Assembly: GCF_008801475.1 (NCBI RefSeq)
Contig: NZ_VZPP01000004.1
Location: 124,001-188,000, forward strand
From: Pseudomonas moorei
GTDB taxonomy: Bacteria; Pseudomonadota; Gammaproteobacteria; Pseudomonadales; Pseudomonadaceae
Length of the DNA stretch: 64,000 bases
Direction: 5' to 3'
In this document: positions 56,245 to 64,000 of the stretch, one piece after another
Layout: the number at the start of each line of letters is the position of its first letter
Numbering within the stretch: the stretch's first letter is position 1
Notes under the pieces: model-generated
Told to the model about the DNA's origin: nothing
The model's input: only the letters and a program-made list of their open reading frames with translations
Database searches by the model: none
Position numbers and translations under genes: made by a program

Positions 56245-56781
56245 ATGTCGACGTCGGCCCGCCTCACAATCATGCTTTTCGCAGCGCTGCTCAGTGCGTG
56301 TGCCAGCCGCACGCCGCCACCTGCGCCTGTGGTTCGCGCTCCCATTATTTTCGGTTCTTCCCAGGCCTTTTCGCCTGAAGCGGAGGATGTGCTGTTCCGC
56401 GCGTTGGGACTGGTGGGGACGCCTTATCGCTGGGGTGGCAACACGCCGGATTCCGGCTTTGATTGCAGTGGGTTGATCGGCTATGTGTACCGCGATGTCG
56501 CCGGCATTTCCCTGCCGCGCACCACGCGGGAAATGATCTCCATGCAAGCGGCCGATGTGGGCAAGGAAGGCCTGCAGACCGGTGATCTGATCTTCTTTGC
56601 CACCAATGGCGGTTCACAGGTCAGTCATGCGGGCATCTACGTCGGCGAAGGCCGCTTCGTGCATGCACCTGCCACCGGCGGCACAGTCAAGCTCGACAGC
56701 TTGTCCAAGGCGTATTGGCAGAAAGCCTACCTGAGCGCCAAGCGTGTCCTGCAACCGGAACACCTGGCGCGCAACCCGTAA
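56245..56781 (+). CDS. Second NlpC/P60 lipoprotein
   Basis: A 178-residue paralogue of the gene before it. Lipobox LSAC (Cys19), then a short Pro-rich linker and the domain with Cys74 (GFDCSGLIGYVY), H128 (VSHAGIYVG) and H140. The domain is about the same length but the linker is shorter. Both are terminated apart, so they are likely transcribed separately. The next gene starts 18 bp on, so this one may be co-transcribed with the O-methyltransferase. Confidence 0.9.
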   Translation: MSTSARLTIMLFAALLSACASRTPPPAPVVRAPIIFGSSQAFSPEAEDVLFRALGLVGTPYRWGGNTPDSGFDCSGLIGYVYRDVAGISLPRTTREMISMQAADVGKEGLQTGDLIFFATNGGSQVSHAGIYVGEGRFVHAPATGGTVKLDSLSKAYWQKAYLSAKRVLQPEHLARNP

Positions 56782-56799
56782 TTGCCAGAGAGTGCTCTC

Positions 56800-57462
56800 A
56801 TGACCGCTCGCACGCTCAATCTCGACGACTCGCTCTATCACTACCTGCTCGACGTATCCCTGCGCGAAACGCCGCTGCTCAAGCGCTTGCGCGACGAAAC
56901 CCAGGCGCTGCCCATGGCGCGCTGGCAAGTGGCGCCGGAGCAGGGTCAGTTTCTTGCATTGCTGGTGAAACTCACCGGTGCCCGACGTCTGCTGGAAATC
57001 GGCACCTTCACCGGTTACAGCGCGCTGTGCATGGCCGCGGCATTGCCCGATGACGGCTCATTGATCTGCTGCGACATGCCGGGTGACTACAACGCCACCG
57101 CACGCCGTTACTGGCAGGAGGCCGGGCTGGCCGGGCGAATCGATCTGCGTCTGGCACCTGCGCTGCAAACCCTGGACGAACTGGAACGGCAAGGGCAGGA
57201 CGGGCGGTTCGATCTGGTATTCATCGACGCCGACAAGGCCAATTACCCCACTTATCTCGAGCACGCGCTGCGACTGCTGCGGGTGGGTGGCTTGGCGATA
57301 TTCGATAACACGCTGTGGAGCGGGCGGGTGCTGGAAGAAAATCCGCAGAGTGCAGATACCCGAGCCATCCAGGCACTCAACCGTGCCTTGAAGGATGACT
57401 CGCGGGTGGATCTGTCGTTGTTGCCGCTGGGCGATGGGCTCACGCTTTGCCGCAAACGCTGA
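56800..57462 (+). CDS. Class I SAM-dependent O-methyltransferase
   Basis: A 220-residue member of the O-methyltransferase (MTF3/CCoAOMT-like) family. The SAM loop is LLEIGTFTGYSALCMAAALP, the metal Asp is in LVFIDADKANY, and IFDNTLWSGRV follows. Substrate unknown: catechol-type O-methylation is typical. ATG 56800 is preceded by AGAGAG. Bacterial members often stand alone, as here. Confidence 0.88.
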   Translation: MTARTLNLDDSLYHYLLDVSLRETPLLKRLRDETQALPMARWQVAPEQGQFLALLVKLTGARRLLEIGTFTGYSALCMAAALPDDGSLICCDMPGDYNATARRYWQEAGLAGRIDLRLAPALQTLDELERQGQDGRFDLVFIDADKANYPTYLEHALRLLRVGGLAIFDNTLWSGRVLEENPQSADTRAIQALNRALKDDSRVDLSLLPLGDGLTLCRKR

Positions 57463-57477
57463 TCCCTTGTGGTTCCA

Positions 57478-57498
57478 TGTGGGAGCGGGCTTGACGTG
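57478..57498. repeat. Single half REP
   Basis: TGTGGGAGCGGGCTTGAC is one half of the GTGGGAGC class; no partner half lies on the far side. It sits between converging genes. Confidence 0.65.
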
Positions 57499-57501
57499 TC
57501 A

Positions 57502-58815
57502 TTATTTAGCCGCTGAAACCCGCCAAACCTTGTTCCCCACATCATCTGCCACCAACAAGTCGCCCTGCTGATCGATCACCACGCCCACCGGCCGGCCCAT
57601 GGCTTTTTCTTCGTTATTGAGGAAGCCCGTGAGTACGTCCACCGGCTGCCCGCTGGGTTTACCGGCGCTGAACGGTACGAAGATCACTTTGTAGCCACTG
57701 TGCGGCTTGCGGTTCCATGAGCCGTGCTGGCCGACGAAGGCGCCTTCGGTGAACGGCGCCGGCAACCGGCTGCCTTCGGCAAATGTCAGGCCCAGTGACG
57801 CCGTGTGCGGGCCGACTGCATAGTCCGGCGCGATCGCCTTGGCCACCAGGTCCGGGTTCTGCGGCTCGACGCGAACGTCGACATGCTGGCCGTAATAGCT
57901 AAATGGCCAGCCATAGAACGCGCCGTCCTTGACCGAGGTGATGTAGTCCGGCACCAGATCACTACCGATTTCATCGCGCTCATTGACCGCCGTCCACAGT
58001 GCGCCGCTTTGTGGCTCCCAGGACAGGCCATTGGGGTTGCGCAAGCCCGAGGCAAATATCCGGTGGTTGCCGGTGGCTCGATCCACTTCCCAGATCGCCG
58101 CGCGACCTTCTTCCTTGTCCATGCCGTTTTCGGCGACGTTGCTGTTCGAGCCCACCGTGACGTACAGCTTGCTGCCGTCCTTGCTGGCGATGACGTTTTT
58201 GGTCCAGTGGTGATTCAACGTACCACCGGGCAGGTCGAGCACTTTGACCGGTGGCGACTTGATCGCCGTATCACCGGTTTCATAGTGAAAGCGCAGCAAG
58301 CGATCGGTGTCGGCGACGTACAGGTCATTGCCGACCAGCGTCATGCCGAAGGGTGAATTCAGGTTTTCCAGAAACACCGTGCGGGTTTCCGCGATGCCGT
58401 CGTGGTCCCGGTCGCGCAGCAGGGTGATGCGATTCGCGCTCGGCACGCCCGCACCGGCGCGGCCCATGACTTTCTTCATGACCCATCCGCGTAGGCCGGT
58501 GCCGTCATCGGGTTTGGGCGGTGCATTGGTTTCGGCGACCAGCACGTCGCCGTTGGGCAGCACATAGAGCCAGCGCGGGTGGTCGAGGTTCTCGGCGAAC
58601 GCGGCGACTTGAGTGCCGGCAGCGGCGACGGGTTTCGCGCCGTCGGGCCAGCCGATCGCCGGGGCGATGTTGATCGTCGGGAGCAGCGTCTTGTTGGGTT
58701 CTGGCAACTTGGGTGACGGGCCGGTGCCGTCGGCGACTTGCAGGCTGGAGGTTTCACCGCAAGCGGCGAGCCCTCCGGCGAGCGCGATAACGAGAACGAG
58801 CTGGGGCTTGCGCAT
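57502..58815 (-). CDS. L-sorbosone dehydrogenase-like PQQ/beta-propeller lipoprotein
   Basis: A 437-residue lipoprotein: lipobox LAAC (Cys19) after [16 protein letters not shown]. The mature part is a six-bladed beta-propeller of the sorbosone/soluble glucose dehydrogenase type with repeats such as [20 protein letters not shown] and [20 protein letters not shown] and [20 protein letters not shown]. These use PQQ in some cases. Substrate is not predictable. The ATG has GAAGATCAGT upstream. It converges with the O-methyltransferase gene, and the next gene on this strand is unrelated. Confidence 0.86.
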   Translation of the reverse strand: MRKPQLVLVIALAGGLAACGETSSLQVADGTGPSPKLPEPNKTLLPTINIAPAIGWPDGAKPVAAAGTQVAAFAENLDHPRWLYVLPNGDVLVAETNAPPKPDDGTGLRGWVMKKVMGRAGAGVPSANRITLLRDRDHDGIAETRTVFLENLNSPFGMTLVGNDLYVADTDRLLRFHYETGDTAIKSPPVKVLDLPGGTLNHHWTKNVIASKDGSKLYVTVGSNSNVAENGMDKEEGRAAIWEVDRATGNHRIFASGLRNPNGLSWEPQSGALWTAVNERDEIGSDLVPDYITSVKDGAFYGWPFSYYGQHVDVRVEPQNPDLVAKAIAPDYAVGPHTASLGLTFAEGSRLPAPFTEGAFVGQHGSWNRKPHSGYKVIFVPFSAGKPSGQPVDVLTGFLNNEEKAMGRPVGVVIDQQGDLLVADDVGNKVWRVSAAK

Positions 58816-58882
58816 ACTGATCTTCCCTATGAATGCAGTGACCTGATCAATAGAGAAGTTTCGTTGCGCGATGGTTCAACCG

Positions 58883-59467
58883 TTAGCCGCGAGCTTCCTT
58901 GAGCAGCACGGCGATACCGGGGTGGTAGTGCCCCCCTTCGTTGCGTAACTTGCGGTAGGCGTAAGGGAAGTACCAGGCGACGGCGCAGGTGTGCTCTTTT
59001 TGCAGGTCGTCGACCATGTCCTGCAGTTCTTCCGGGGTGGCGCCTTGCTGGGCTTTGTGCGGTGCCACGAACAGGCAGCCGAGTTTCAGGTCGCTGGCGT
59101 AGCTGATGCGTTTGGCGTCACTGGTGATGTCCTGCAGGGCTTGCGTCAGGTTCAGGCTGTTGACCCGTGGCCAGCGTTGCGTGGCCTGTAACCAGGCGCG
59201 TGATTCAGGCGTGGCGATAAACAGATCGGCGCGGCCGTTGCGCTCGCCTTCCTCAATGTGTTTGCGCGTGGGCGATTGTTGCAGGGTCACCATTTCGGCC
59301 ATCCAGGCGGCGGCGGAAAGCAGGCCGAGATTGGCTTTTTCGTCGAGCCAGTAAGGCGTTTCGTTATCGCCGCGCACGGCGTTGTAGCGGTCGATACAGT
59401 CAAACCAGCGCTCCAGCACCGGGCGCAGGAATTCCAGCTTCGGATTGCTGATGATGATGCCTTGCAT
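58883..59467 (-). CDS. Conserved hypothetical protein
   Basis: A 194-residue soluble protein with no signal or membrane helix. It reads as a mixed alpha/beta protein (MQGIIISNPKLEFLRPVLER at the start; NEGGHYHPGIAVLLKEARG at the end), and I do not recognise a family with confidence. TATCG-rich sequence before the ATG gives little promoter information. It is 67 bp downstream of the sorbosone-dehydrogenase-like gene in transcription order inversed, and may be independent. Confidence 0.7.
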   Translation of the reverse strand: MQGIIISNPKLEFLRPVLERWFDCIDRYNAVRGDNETPYWLDEKANLGLLSAAAWMAEMVTLQQSPTRKHIEEGERNGRADLFIATPESRAWLQATQRWPRVNSLNLTQALQDITSDAKRISYASDLKLGCLFVAPHKAQQGATPEELQDMVDDLQKEHTCAVAWYFPYAYRKLRNEGGHYHPGIAVLLKEARG

Positions 59468-59624
59468 GGGGCTTACCCTTGTTATTGTGATGTAGGTTGT
59501 GGCTCTTTGATATCATTGCTTGCAGTGTGGCACAAGATTGGCGTCAGTTTATTGATCAACGGCAGTTATTCACTCGCTCGGCCGGTCTTCATTTGACGCT
59601 CCACCCCCAACCCTCTAACCTTCG

Positions 59625-59840
59625 CGGCTTGTTTCAGGTGCTCTGTGGCTTGGGTCGACAGAGTGAAACAGGGAAGCCGGTGAGTGGACGCTTCGAGCAC
59701 GAAGGCCGCGATCCCGGCGCTGCCCCCGCAACGGTAAATGAGTGAAGACTGTGCCTTGAGCCACTGTGCCGAGTATCGACACGGGAAGGCGCACAGTCAG
59801 GCCAACGCCGCTCATGAGCCCGGAGACCGGCCTGATCCAT
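59625..59840 (+). promoter_or_regulatory. Cobalamin riboswitch
   Basis: The cobalamin aptamer core is visible: AACAGGGAAGCCGGTG near 59668, GCTGCCCCCGCAACGGTAA near 59719, the B12-box-type GAGCCACTG...ACGGGAAGGC at about 59758-59790, and AGCCCGGAGACCGGCC near 59817. It lies about 90 bp upstream of cobO in the leader of the cob operon. Adenosylcobalamin binding would shut the operon off, from family knowledge. Confidence 0.93.
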
Positions 59841-59931
59841 CCAAGCGGCGTCACGGTGGGCGATGCCAGGCTTCTTGCCGTCCTTTCTTGTGCCTGCCCG
59901 CCGTTATCCTGCCTCAACGGAGAGCTCTCCC

Positions 59932-60543
59932 ATGACTGATACCCCTGATCGTGACGAACGTCATCTGGCGCGCATGCTGCGCAAAAAAGCCGTGATCGAT
60001 GAGCGCATCGCTAATTCCCCGAACGAATGCGGCCTGCTGCTGGTACTCACCGGCAACGGCAAGGGCAAGAGCAGCTCGGCGTTCGGCATGCTGGCCCGGT
60101 CGATGGGCCATGGCATGCAGTGCGGTGTGGTTCAGTTCATCAAGGGGCGCAACAGCACGGGTGAGGAGCTGTTCTTCCGGCGCTTCCCGGAGCAGGTGCG
60201 TTTTCATGTGATGGGCGAGGGCTTCACCTGGGAAACCCAGGATCGCCAGCGCGACATCGCCGCCGCCGAAGCGGCCTGGGCGGTTTCGCAACAGTTGCTG
60301 CGCGACCCCGCCATCGGCCTGGTGGTGCTGGATGAGTTGAACATCGCCCTCAAGCACGGCTACCTCGATCTCGATCAGGTGCTCGGCGATCTGCAGGCAC
60401 GCCCGCCGATGCAACATGTGGTGGTTACCGGCCGTGGCGCCAAGCCGGAGATGATCGAGCTGGCCGACACCGTCACCGAAATGGGCATGATCAAGCACGC
60501 CTTCCAGGCCGGTATCAAGGCGCAAAAAGGCGTCGAGCTGTGA
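59932..60543 (+). CDS. cobO: Cob(I)yrinic acid a,c-diamide adenosyltransferase
   Basis: A 203-residue CobA/CobO-type ATP:corrinoid adenosyltransferase. The P-loop GNGKGKSS is at 41-48, and the motif LVVLDELNIALKHGYLDLDQ is the Mg site and corrinoid side. Length is normal. Start ATG 59932 follows GGAGAGCTCTCCC; a longer frame upstream covers the riboswitch. First gene of the cob operon controlled by the cobalamin riboswitch. Confidence 0.95.
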   Translation: MTDTPDRDERHLARMLRKKAVIDERIANSPNECGLLLVLTGNGKGKSSSAFGMLARSMGHGMQCGVVQFIKGRNSTGEELFFRRFPEQVRFHVMGEGFTWETQDRQRDIAAAEAAWAVSQQLLRDPAIGLVVLDELNIALKHGYLDLDQVLGDLQARPPMQHVVVTGRGAKPEMIELADTVTEMGMIKHAFQAGIKAQKGVEL

Positions 60544-60553
60544 GTCGTATTGT

Positions 60554-61936
60554 ATGAATATCCCTCGTCAATGCCCGGCGGTGCTGATTGCCGCGCCGGC
60601 CTCCGGTCAGGGCAAGACTACCGTCACCGCTGCGTTGGCCCGTTTGCATCGCAATCAGGGGCGCAAGGTTCGCGTGTTCAAATGTGGCCCGGACTTTCTC
60701 GACCCGATGATTCTGGAGCGCGCCAGCGGTGCGCCGGTGTATCAACTGGACATGTGGATGGTGGGCGAGCAGGAGAGTCGTCGGCTGTTGTGGGAGGCCG
60801 CGGGCGAAGCGGACCTGATCCTCATCGAGGGTGTCATGGGCCTGTTCGACGGCACGCCGTCCAGTGCCGACCTGGCACGGCACTTCGGTGTGCCGGTGCT
60901 GGGGGTGATCGACGGCACCGCCATGGCCCAGACCTTTGGTGCCCTGGCCCTGGGGCTGGCGCGCTATCAACCCGACTTGCCATTTGCCGGTGTCCTGGCC
61001 AACCGCGTGGGCACCCTGCGTCACGCGCAATTGCTTGAGGGCAGCCTGACCGAAGGCCTGCGCTGGTATGGCGCGTTGTCCCGTGAAACCGGAATCGAAT
61101 TGCCAAGTCGTCACCTCGGCCTGGTGCAGGCCAGCGAGTTGAACGATCTCGATCTGCGCCTCGATGCGGCGGCCGATGCCCTGGCCAGCAGTTGCGAGGT
61201 GGCGCTGCCGCCGGCCGTGCAATTCGCGGCCCCGGATGTCATCGCAGCTGAACCCTTGCTGGCCGGTGTGCGCATTGCCGTGGCCCGTGATGAAGCCTTT
61301 GCCTTTACCTACGGCGCAAGCCTGGATTTGCTGCGGGCCATGGGCGCCGAGCTGGCGTTCTTCTCGCCGATCCGTGACACCGGATTGCCCGACGCAGACA
61401 GCCTCTATCTGCCGGGTGGTTATCCCGAACTGCACCATGTGGCGTTGTCGCAAAACACCTCGATGTTGAACGCGATCCGCGCGCACCACGAAGCGGGCAA
61501 GCCGTTGCTCGCTGAATGTGGCGGCATGCTGTATCTGCTCGATTCGCTGACTGATGTCGAGGGTTCGCGTGCAGAACTGGTCAGCTTGCTGGCCGGGGAT
61601 GCGGTGATGCAAAAGCGCCTGGCGGCGCTGGCGCTGCAGGCTGTCGAATTGCCGGAAGGTTCGCTGCGCGGGCACACCTATCACCATTCGCTGACCACCA
61701 CTGAGCTTGTACCGATTGCCCGAGGCTTGAGCCCCAATGGCGGACGCGGGGCGGAGGCGGTTTATCGTGAGGGGCGGATGACAGCCTCTTATGTGCATTT
61801 CTATTTTCCGTCCAATCCGACTGCGATTGCCGCATTGTTTGCACCCGATCTTGAGGACGCCTTCGCCGGCAAGCCGGCTCCTGCAGTTGATCACTTGAAC
61901 CCTGTAGGCGCTGGCTTGCCAGCGAAGAGGCCATGA
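60554..61936 (+). CDS. cobB: Cobyrinate a,c-diamide synthase with REP-encoded C-terminal tail
   Basis: A 460-residue glutamine amidotransferase that amidates the a and c carboxylates of (hydrogeno)byrinic acid. The N-terminal P-loop is APASGQGKTTVT (about 14-25), and the GATase domain nucleophile is C322 (AECGGMLYLLD). The natural end of the family would be soon after NPTAIAALFAP (about residue 431). The remaining residues FAGKPAPAVDHLNPVGAGL come from REP-like DNA. The stop TGA (61934-61936) overlaps the bluB ATG. It starts ten bases after cobO. Confidence 0.95.
   Translation: MNIPRQCPAVLIAAPASGQGKTTVTAALARLHRNQGRKVRVFKCGPDFLDPMILERASGAPVYQLDMWMVGEQESRRLLWEAAGEADLILIEGVMGLFDGTPSSADLARHFGVPVLGVIDGTAMAQTFGALALGLARYQPDLPFAGVLANRVGTLRHAQLLEGSLTEGLRWYGALSRETGIELPSRHLGLVQASELNDLDLRLDAAADALASSCEVALPPAVQFAAPDVIAAEPLLAGVRIAVARDEAFAFTYGASLDLLRAMGAELAFFSPIRDTGLPDADSLYLPGGYPELHHVALSQNTSMLNAIRAHHEAGKPLLAECGGMLYLLDSLTDVEGSRAELVSLLAGDAVMQKRLAALALQAVELPEGSLRGHTYHHSLTTTELVPIARGLSPNGGRGAEAVYREGRMTASYVHFYFPSNPTAIAALFAPDLEDAFAGKPAPAVDHLNPVGAGLPAKRP
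61862..61932. repeat. REP pair inside the cobB 3' end
   Basis: TTCGCCGGCAAGCCGGCTCC (from 61862) and GGCGCTGGCTTGCCAGCGAA (to about 61927) are REP-like halves around a short spacer. It is in frame with cobB and supplies its last ~25 codons and the sequence just before the bluB start (GAAGAGGCC). Confidence 0.75.
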
Positions 61937-62583
61937 CCGATAACGCCTTCACCGAAGCCGAACGCGCAGCGGTCTACCGCGCCATCGGCGAACGTCGCGA
62001 CATGCGTCACTTCAGTGGCGGTACGGTCGAGCCCGAATTGCTGCGGCGGTTGCTCGAAGCCGCGCACCAGGCGCCGAGTGTCGGCTTGATGCAGCCCTGG
62101 CGGTTTATCCGCATCAGCGACCGAACCTTGCGCGGCCAGATCCAGGAACTGGTGGAGCAAGAACGCATTCGCACCGCCGAAGCCCTCGGCGAACGCACCG
62201 ACGAATTCATGCAGCTCAAGGTCGAAGGCATCAATGATTGCGCCGAGGTGTTGGTGGCGGCGCTGATGGATGATCGTGAGCGGCATATTTTCGGTCGTCG
62301 CACCTTGCCGGAAATGGACATGGCGTCGTTGTCCTGCGCGATCCAGAACCTGTGGCTGGCGGCCCGGGCCGAAGGTTTGGGCATGGGCTGGGTTTCGCTG
62401 TTCGAACCGCAAGCCCTGGCCGATTTGCTCGGCTTGCCCTCCGGGGCCAAGCCACTGGCCGTTTTGTGCCTGGGACCGGTCAAGGAATTCTACCCGGCGC
62501 CGATGCTGGTTCTTGAAGGGTGGGCGCAGGCGCGTCCGCTAAGTGAACTGTTGTATGAAAATTATTGGGGAGTGCGCCAATGA
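61933..62583 (+). CDS. bluB: 5,6-dimethylbenzimidazole synthase
   Basis: A 216-residue BluB-type nitroreductase-fold enzyme that converts FMNH2 to 5,6-dimethylbenzimidazole, the lower ligand of B12. [20 protein letters not shown] is the FMN-binding start, and [20 protein letters not shown] is the late signature. ATG 61933 overlaps the cobB stop by four bases. Between cobB and cobD, so the operon makes both the corrin modification and the lower ligand. Confidence 0.94.
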   Translation: MTDNAFTEAERAAVYRAIGERRDMRHFSGGTVEPELLRRLLEAAHQAPSVGLMQPWRFIRISDRTLRGQIQELVEQERIRTAEALGERTDEFMQLKVEGINDCAEVLVAALMDDRERHIFGRRTLPEMDMASLSCAIQNLWLAARAEGLGMGWVSLFEPQALADLLGLPSGAKPLAVLCLGPVKEFYPAPMLVLEGWAQARPLSELLYENYWGVRQ

Positions 62584-63488
62584 GTGTGGCGTTGTTGAGT
62601 GTCGCCGCTGTGGCGCTGGATGCGCTGCTGGGTGAACCCAAGCGCTGGCATCCGCTGGTGGCGTTCGGCCGGTTTGCCGAGCGTATCGAGCAACGTTTCA
62701 ACGGTGGTGGTCGCGGCTGGCGCAGTCACGGGGTCACCGCGTGGGTGATTGCGGTGTTGCCGCTGACCTTGTTGGCCACGGCATTTTCCTGGGCGCCTTA
62801 TGTGGGCTGGATGGTCGAGATTCTCGCGCTGTATTGCGCCCTTGGCATGCGCAGCCTGGGCGAACACGTCGAGCCGGTGGCCAAGGCCTTGCGCAGCGAT
62901 GATCTGGACGAGGCGCGTACGCGCGTCAGTTACCTGGTCAGCCGCAAGACCAGCGAACTGGATAAAACCGAAGTGGCCCGTGCCGCCACCGAATCGGTGC
63001 TGGAAAACGGCAGTGACGCGGTGTTTGCCGCACTGTTCTGGTTTGCCGTGGCCGGCGCGCCAGGCGTGGTGCTCTACCGTTTGAGCAACACCCTGGACGC
63101 CATGTGGGGTTATCGCAACGAGCGCTTCGAGCGTTTCGGCTGGGCGGCAGCCAGGATCGATGATGTGCTCAATTACATTCCTGCGCGTCTGGTGGCGTTG
63201 ACCTACGCCTTGCTGGGCAAAACCCGACTGGCCCTCAAATGCTGGCGGACCCAGGGTCCGACCTGGGACAGCCCGAACGCCGGTCCGGTAATGGCCGCAG
63301 GGGCCGGTGCGCTGGGTGTCGAGTTGGGTGGGGCGGCGATCTATCACGGTGAATTGCATCAACGTCCGCAACTGGGCGAAGGCCTGCCGGCGGATGCCGA
63401 CTCCATCGATCGTGGCTGGCAATTGGTCCAGCGCGGGGTATGGTTATGGCTGCTGATTCTCTGCCTGGGGGCTGAATTTTATGCTTGA
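62580..63488 (+). CDS. cobD: Adenosylcobinamide-phosphate synthase (CbiB/CobD type)
   Basis: A 302-residue membrane protein that attaches aminopropanol (or its phosphate) to adenosylcobyric acid. [20 protein letters not shown] is the N-terminal signature. Several helices follow and the middle holds [20 protein letters not shown] and [23 protein letters not shown] 62580 overlaps the bluB stop. Gene names follow the aerobic pathway (cobD) although some species call it cbiB. Confidence 0.94.
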   Translation: MSVALLSVAAVALDALLGEPKRWHPLVAFGRFAERIEQRFNGGGRGWRSHGVTAWVIAVLPLTLLATAFSWAPYVGWMVEILALYCALGMRSLGEHVEPVAKALRSDDLDEARTRVSYLVSRKTSELDKTEVARAATESVLENGSDAVFAALFWFAVAGAPGVVLYRLSNTLDAMWGYRNERFERFGWAAARIDDVLNYIPARLVALTYALLGKTRLALKCWRTQGPTWDSPNAGPVMAAGAGALGVELGGAAIYHGELHQRPQLGEGLPADADSIDRGWQLVQRGVWLWLLILCLGAEFYA

Positions 63489-64000
63489 GCACGGTGGACG
63501 GTTGCGCAAGGCGGCGCTCGAATACGGCATCGAGGAAGCCGATTGGCTTGACCTGTCCAGCGGCCTTGCGCCCTGGCCGTTTCCCATTCCGGATATCCCC
63601 CTGCGGGCATGGGCGCGCTTGCCGGAAACCGATGACGGGCTGGAACAGGCCGCCTGCGACTACTACGGCACTCTGCAGGTGTTGCCGGTGGCCGGTTCGC
63701 AAATGGCCATCCAGTTGCTGCCGCGCCTGCGCCGGGCCGGCAAGGTCGGCGTGCTGTCTCCCTGTTACGCCGAGCACGCCGAAGCCTGGCGGCGTAACGG
63801 CTACATCGTGCGTGAAGTGCTCGAGCAGGAAGTCGACTTTTTTGTCGACAGCCTCGATGTGCTGGTGGTGGTCAACCCGAACAATCCGACCGGTCTGAGC
63901 CTGACACCCAATCGCTTGCTCGACTGGCACTCGCGGCTGGCCCAACGCGGTGGCTGGCTGGTGGTGGACGAAGCGTTCATGGACAACACACCGCAGCTGA
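63481..64000 (+). CDS. cobC: Threonine-phosphate decarboxylase, 3' end cut by window
   Basis: The first 173 residues of a PLP aminotransferase-fold enzyme (CobC) that makes aminopropanol phosphate from threonine phosphate. [20 protein letters not shown] and [16 protein letters not shown] are the N-terminal family start, and [12 protein letters not shown] is the PLP loop signature, followed by VVDEAFMD. The catalytic Lys lies beyond the window. ATG 63481 overlaps cobD by eight bases. The gene is fifth in the riboswitch-controlled operon. Confidence 0.92.
   Translation, partial: MLEHGGRLRKAALEYGIEEADWLDLSSGLAPWPFPIPDIPLRAWARLPETDDGLEQAACDYYGTLQVLPVAGSQMAIQLLPRLRRAGKVGVLSPCYAEHAEAWRRNGYIVREVLEQEVDFFVDSLDVLVVVNPNNPTGLSLTPNRLLDWHSRLAQRGGWLVVDEAFMDNTPQL

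Overview
The window reads as chromosomal DNA of a Pseudomonas of the fluorescens/putida type. The basis is protein-level resemblance and familiar Pseudomonas gene order: gltA divergent from sdhCDAB-sucAB-lpd-sucCD followed by a BraB-type permease, purMN divergent from a DUF2066 gene-perM-hda, and gcl-hyi-glxR-ttuD-pyk followed by a urea transporter. GC content is high and many short intergenic palindromes match the REP repeats of fluorescent pseudomonads. No tRNA, rRNA, CRISPR array, prophage or classical insertion sequence was recognised.

Layout. 1-4.6 kb is a small variable patch: a LysR gene cut by the window edge, an orphan phnN preceded by what looks like a decayed phnM tail, a LysR gene broken after its DNA-binding domain, an MFS exporter with a perfect operator-like inverted repeat, and two exported proteins of unknown role. 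4.7-7.6 kb holds sulfate-binding protein, a voltage-gated-type ion channel and a urea transporter. 7.7-15.0 kb is the glyoxylate to glycerate to pyruvate pathway (gcl, hyi, glxR, ttuD, pyk) with a divergent GlcG/HbpS-like gene and two identical TTGTATACAA palindromes in the shared control region. 15.0-15.8 kb is a RAYT (REP transposase) gene between REP pairs. 15.8-22 kb holds a RutR-like regulator, a DUF808 membrane protein, a serine-hydrolase/MlaA-like operon and a membrane GH17 beta-glucan enzyme.

22.2-25.3 kb carries a betaine-type binding protein and the yjcH-actP acetate permease pair. 25.6-38.6 kb is the TCA cycle block, with good sigma70 promoters for gltA and sdh and structured intergenic spacers inside the sdh-suc cluster. 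38.9-49.3 kb is housekeeping and envelope genes: brnQ/braB, DUF599, MAPEG, hotdog thioesterases, htpG, a dienelactone hydrolase-like gene, pirin, OsmC and a chemoreceptor. 49.3-55.2 kb is purN/purM, DUF3108, DUF2066, perM and hda. 55.4-59.5 kb has two NlpC/P60 lipoproteins, an O-methyltransferase and a sorbosone-dehydrogenase-like lipoprotein. The window ends in a cobalamin operon (cobO-cobB-bluB-cobD-cobC) behind a cobalamin riboswitch.

Most of the window is well-known core metabolism. The points that merit a second look are small: the phnM remnant, the orphaned LysR-box, the paired palindromes of the glyoxylate locus, the RAYT/REP cluster, competing hairpins between lpd and sucC, and a REP element read through as the C terminus of CobB. 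I did not find convincing evidence of a large undescribed system.
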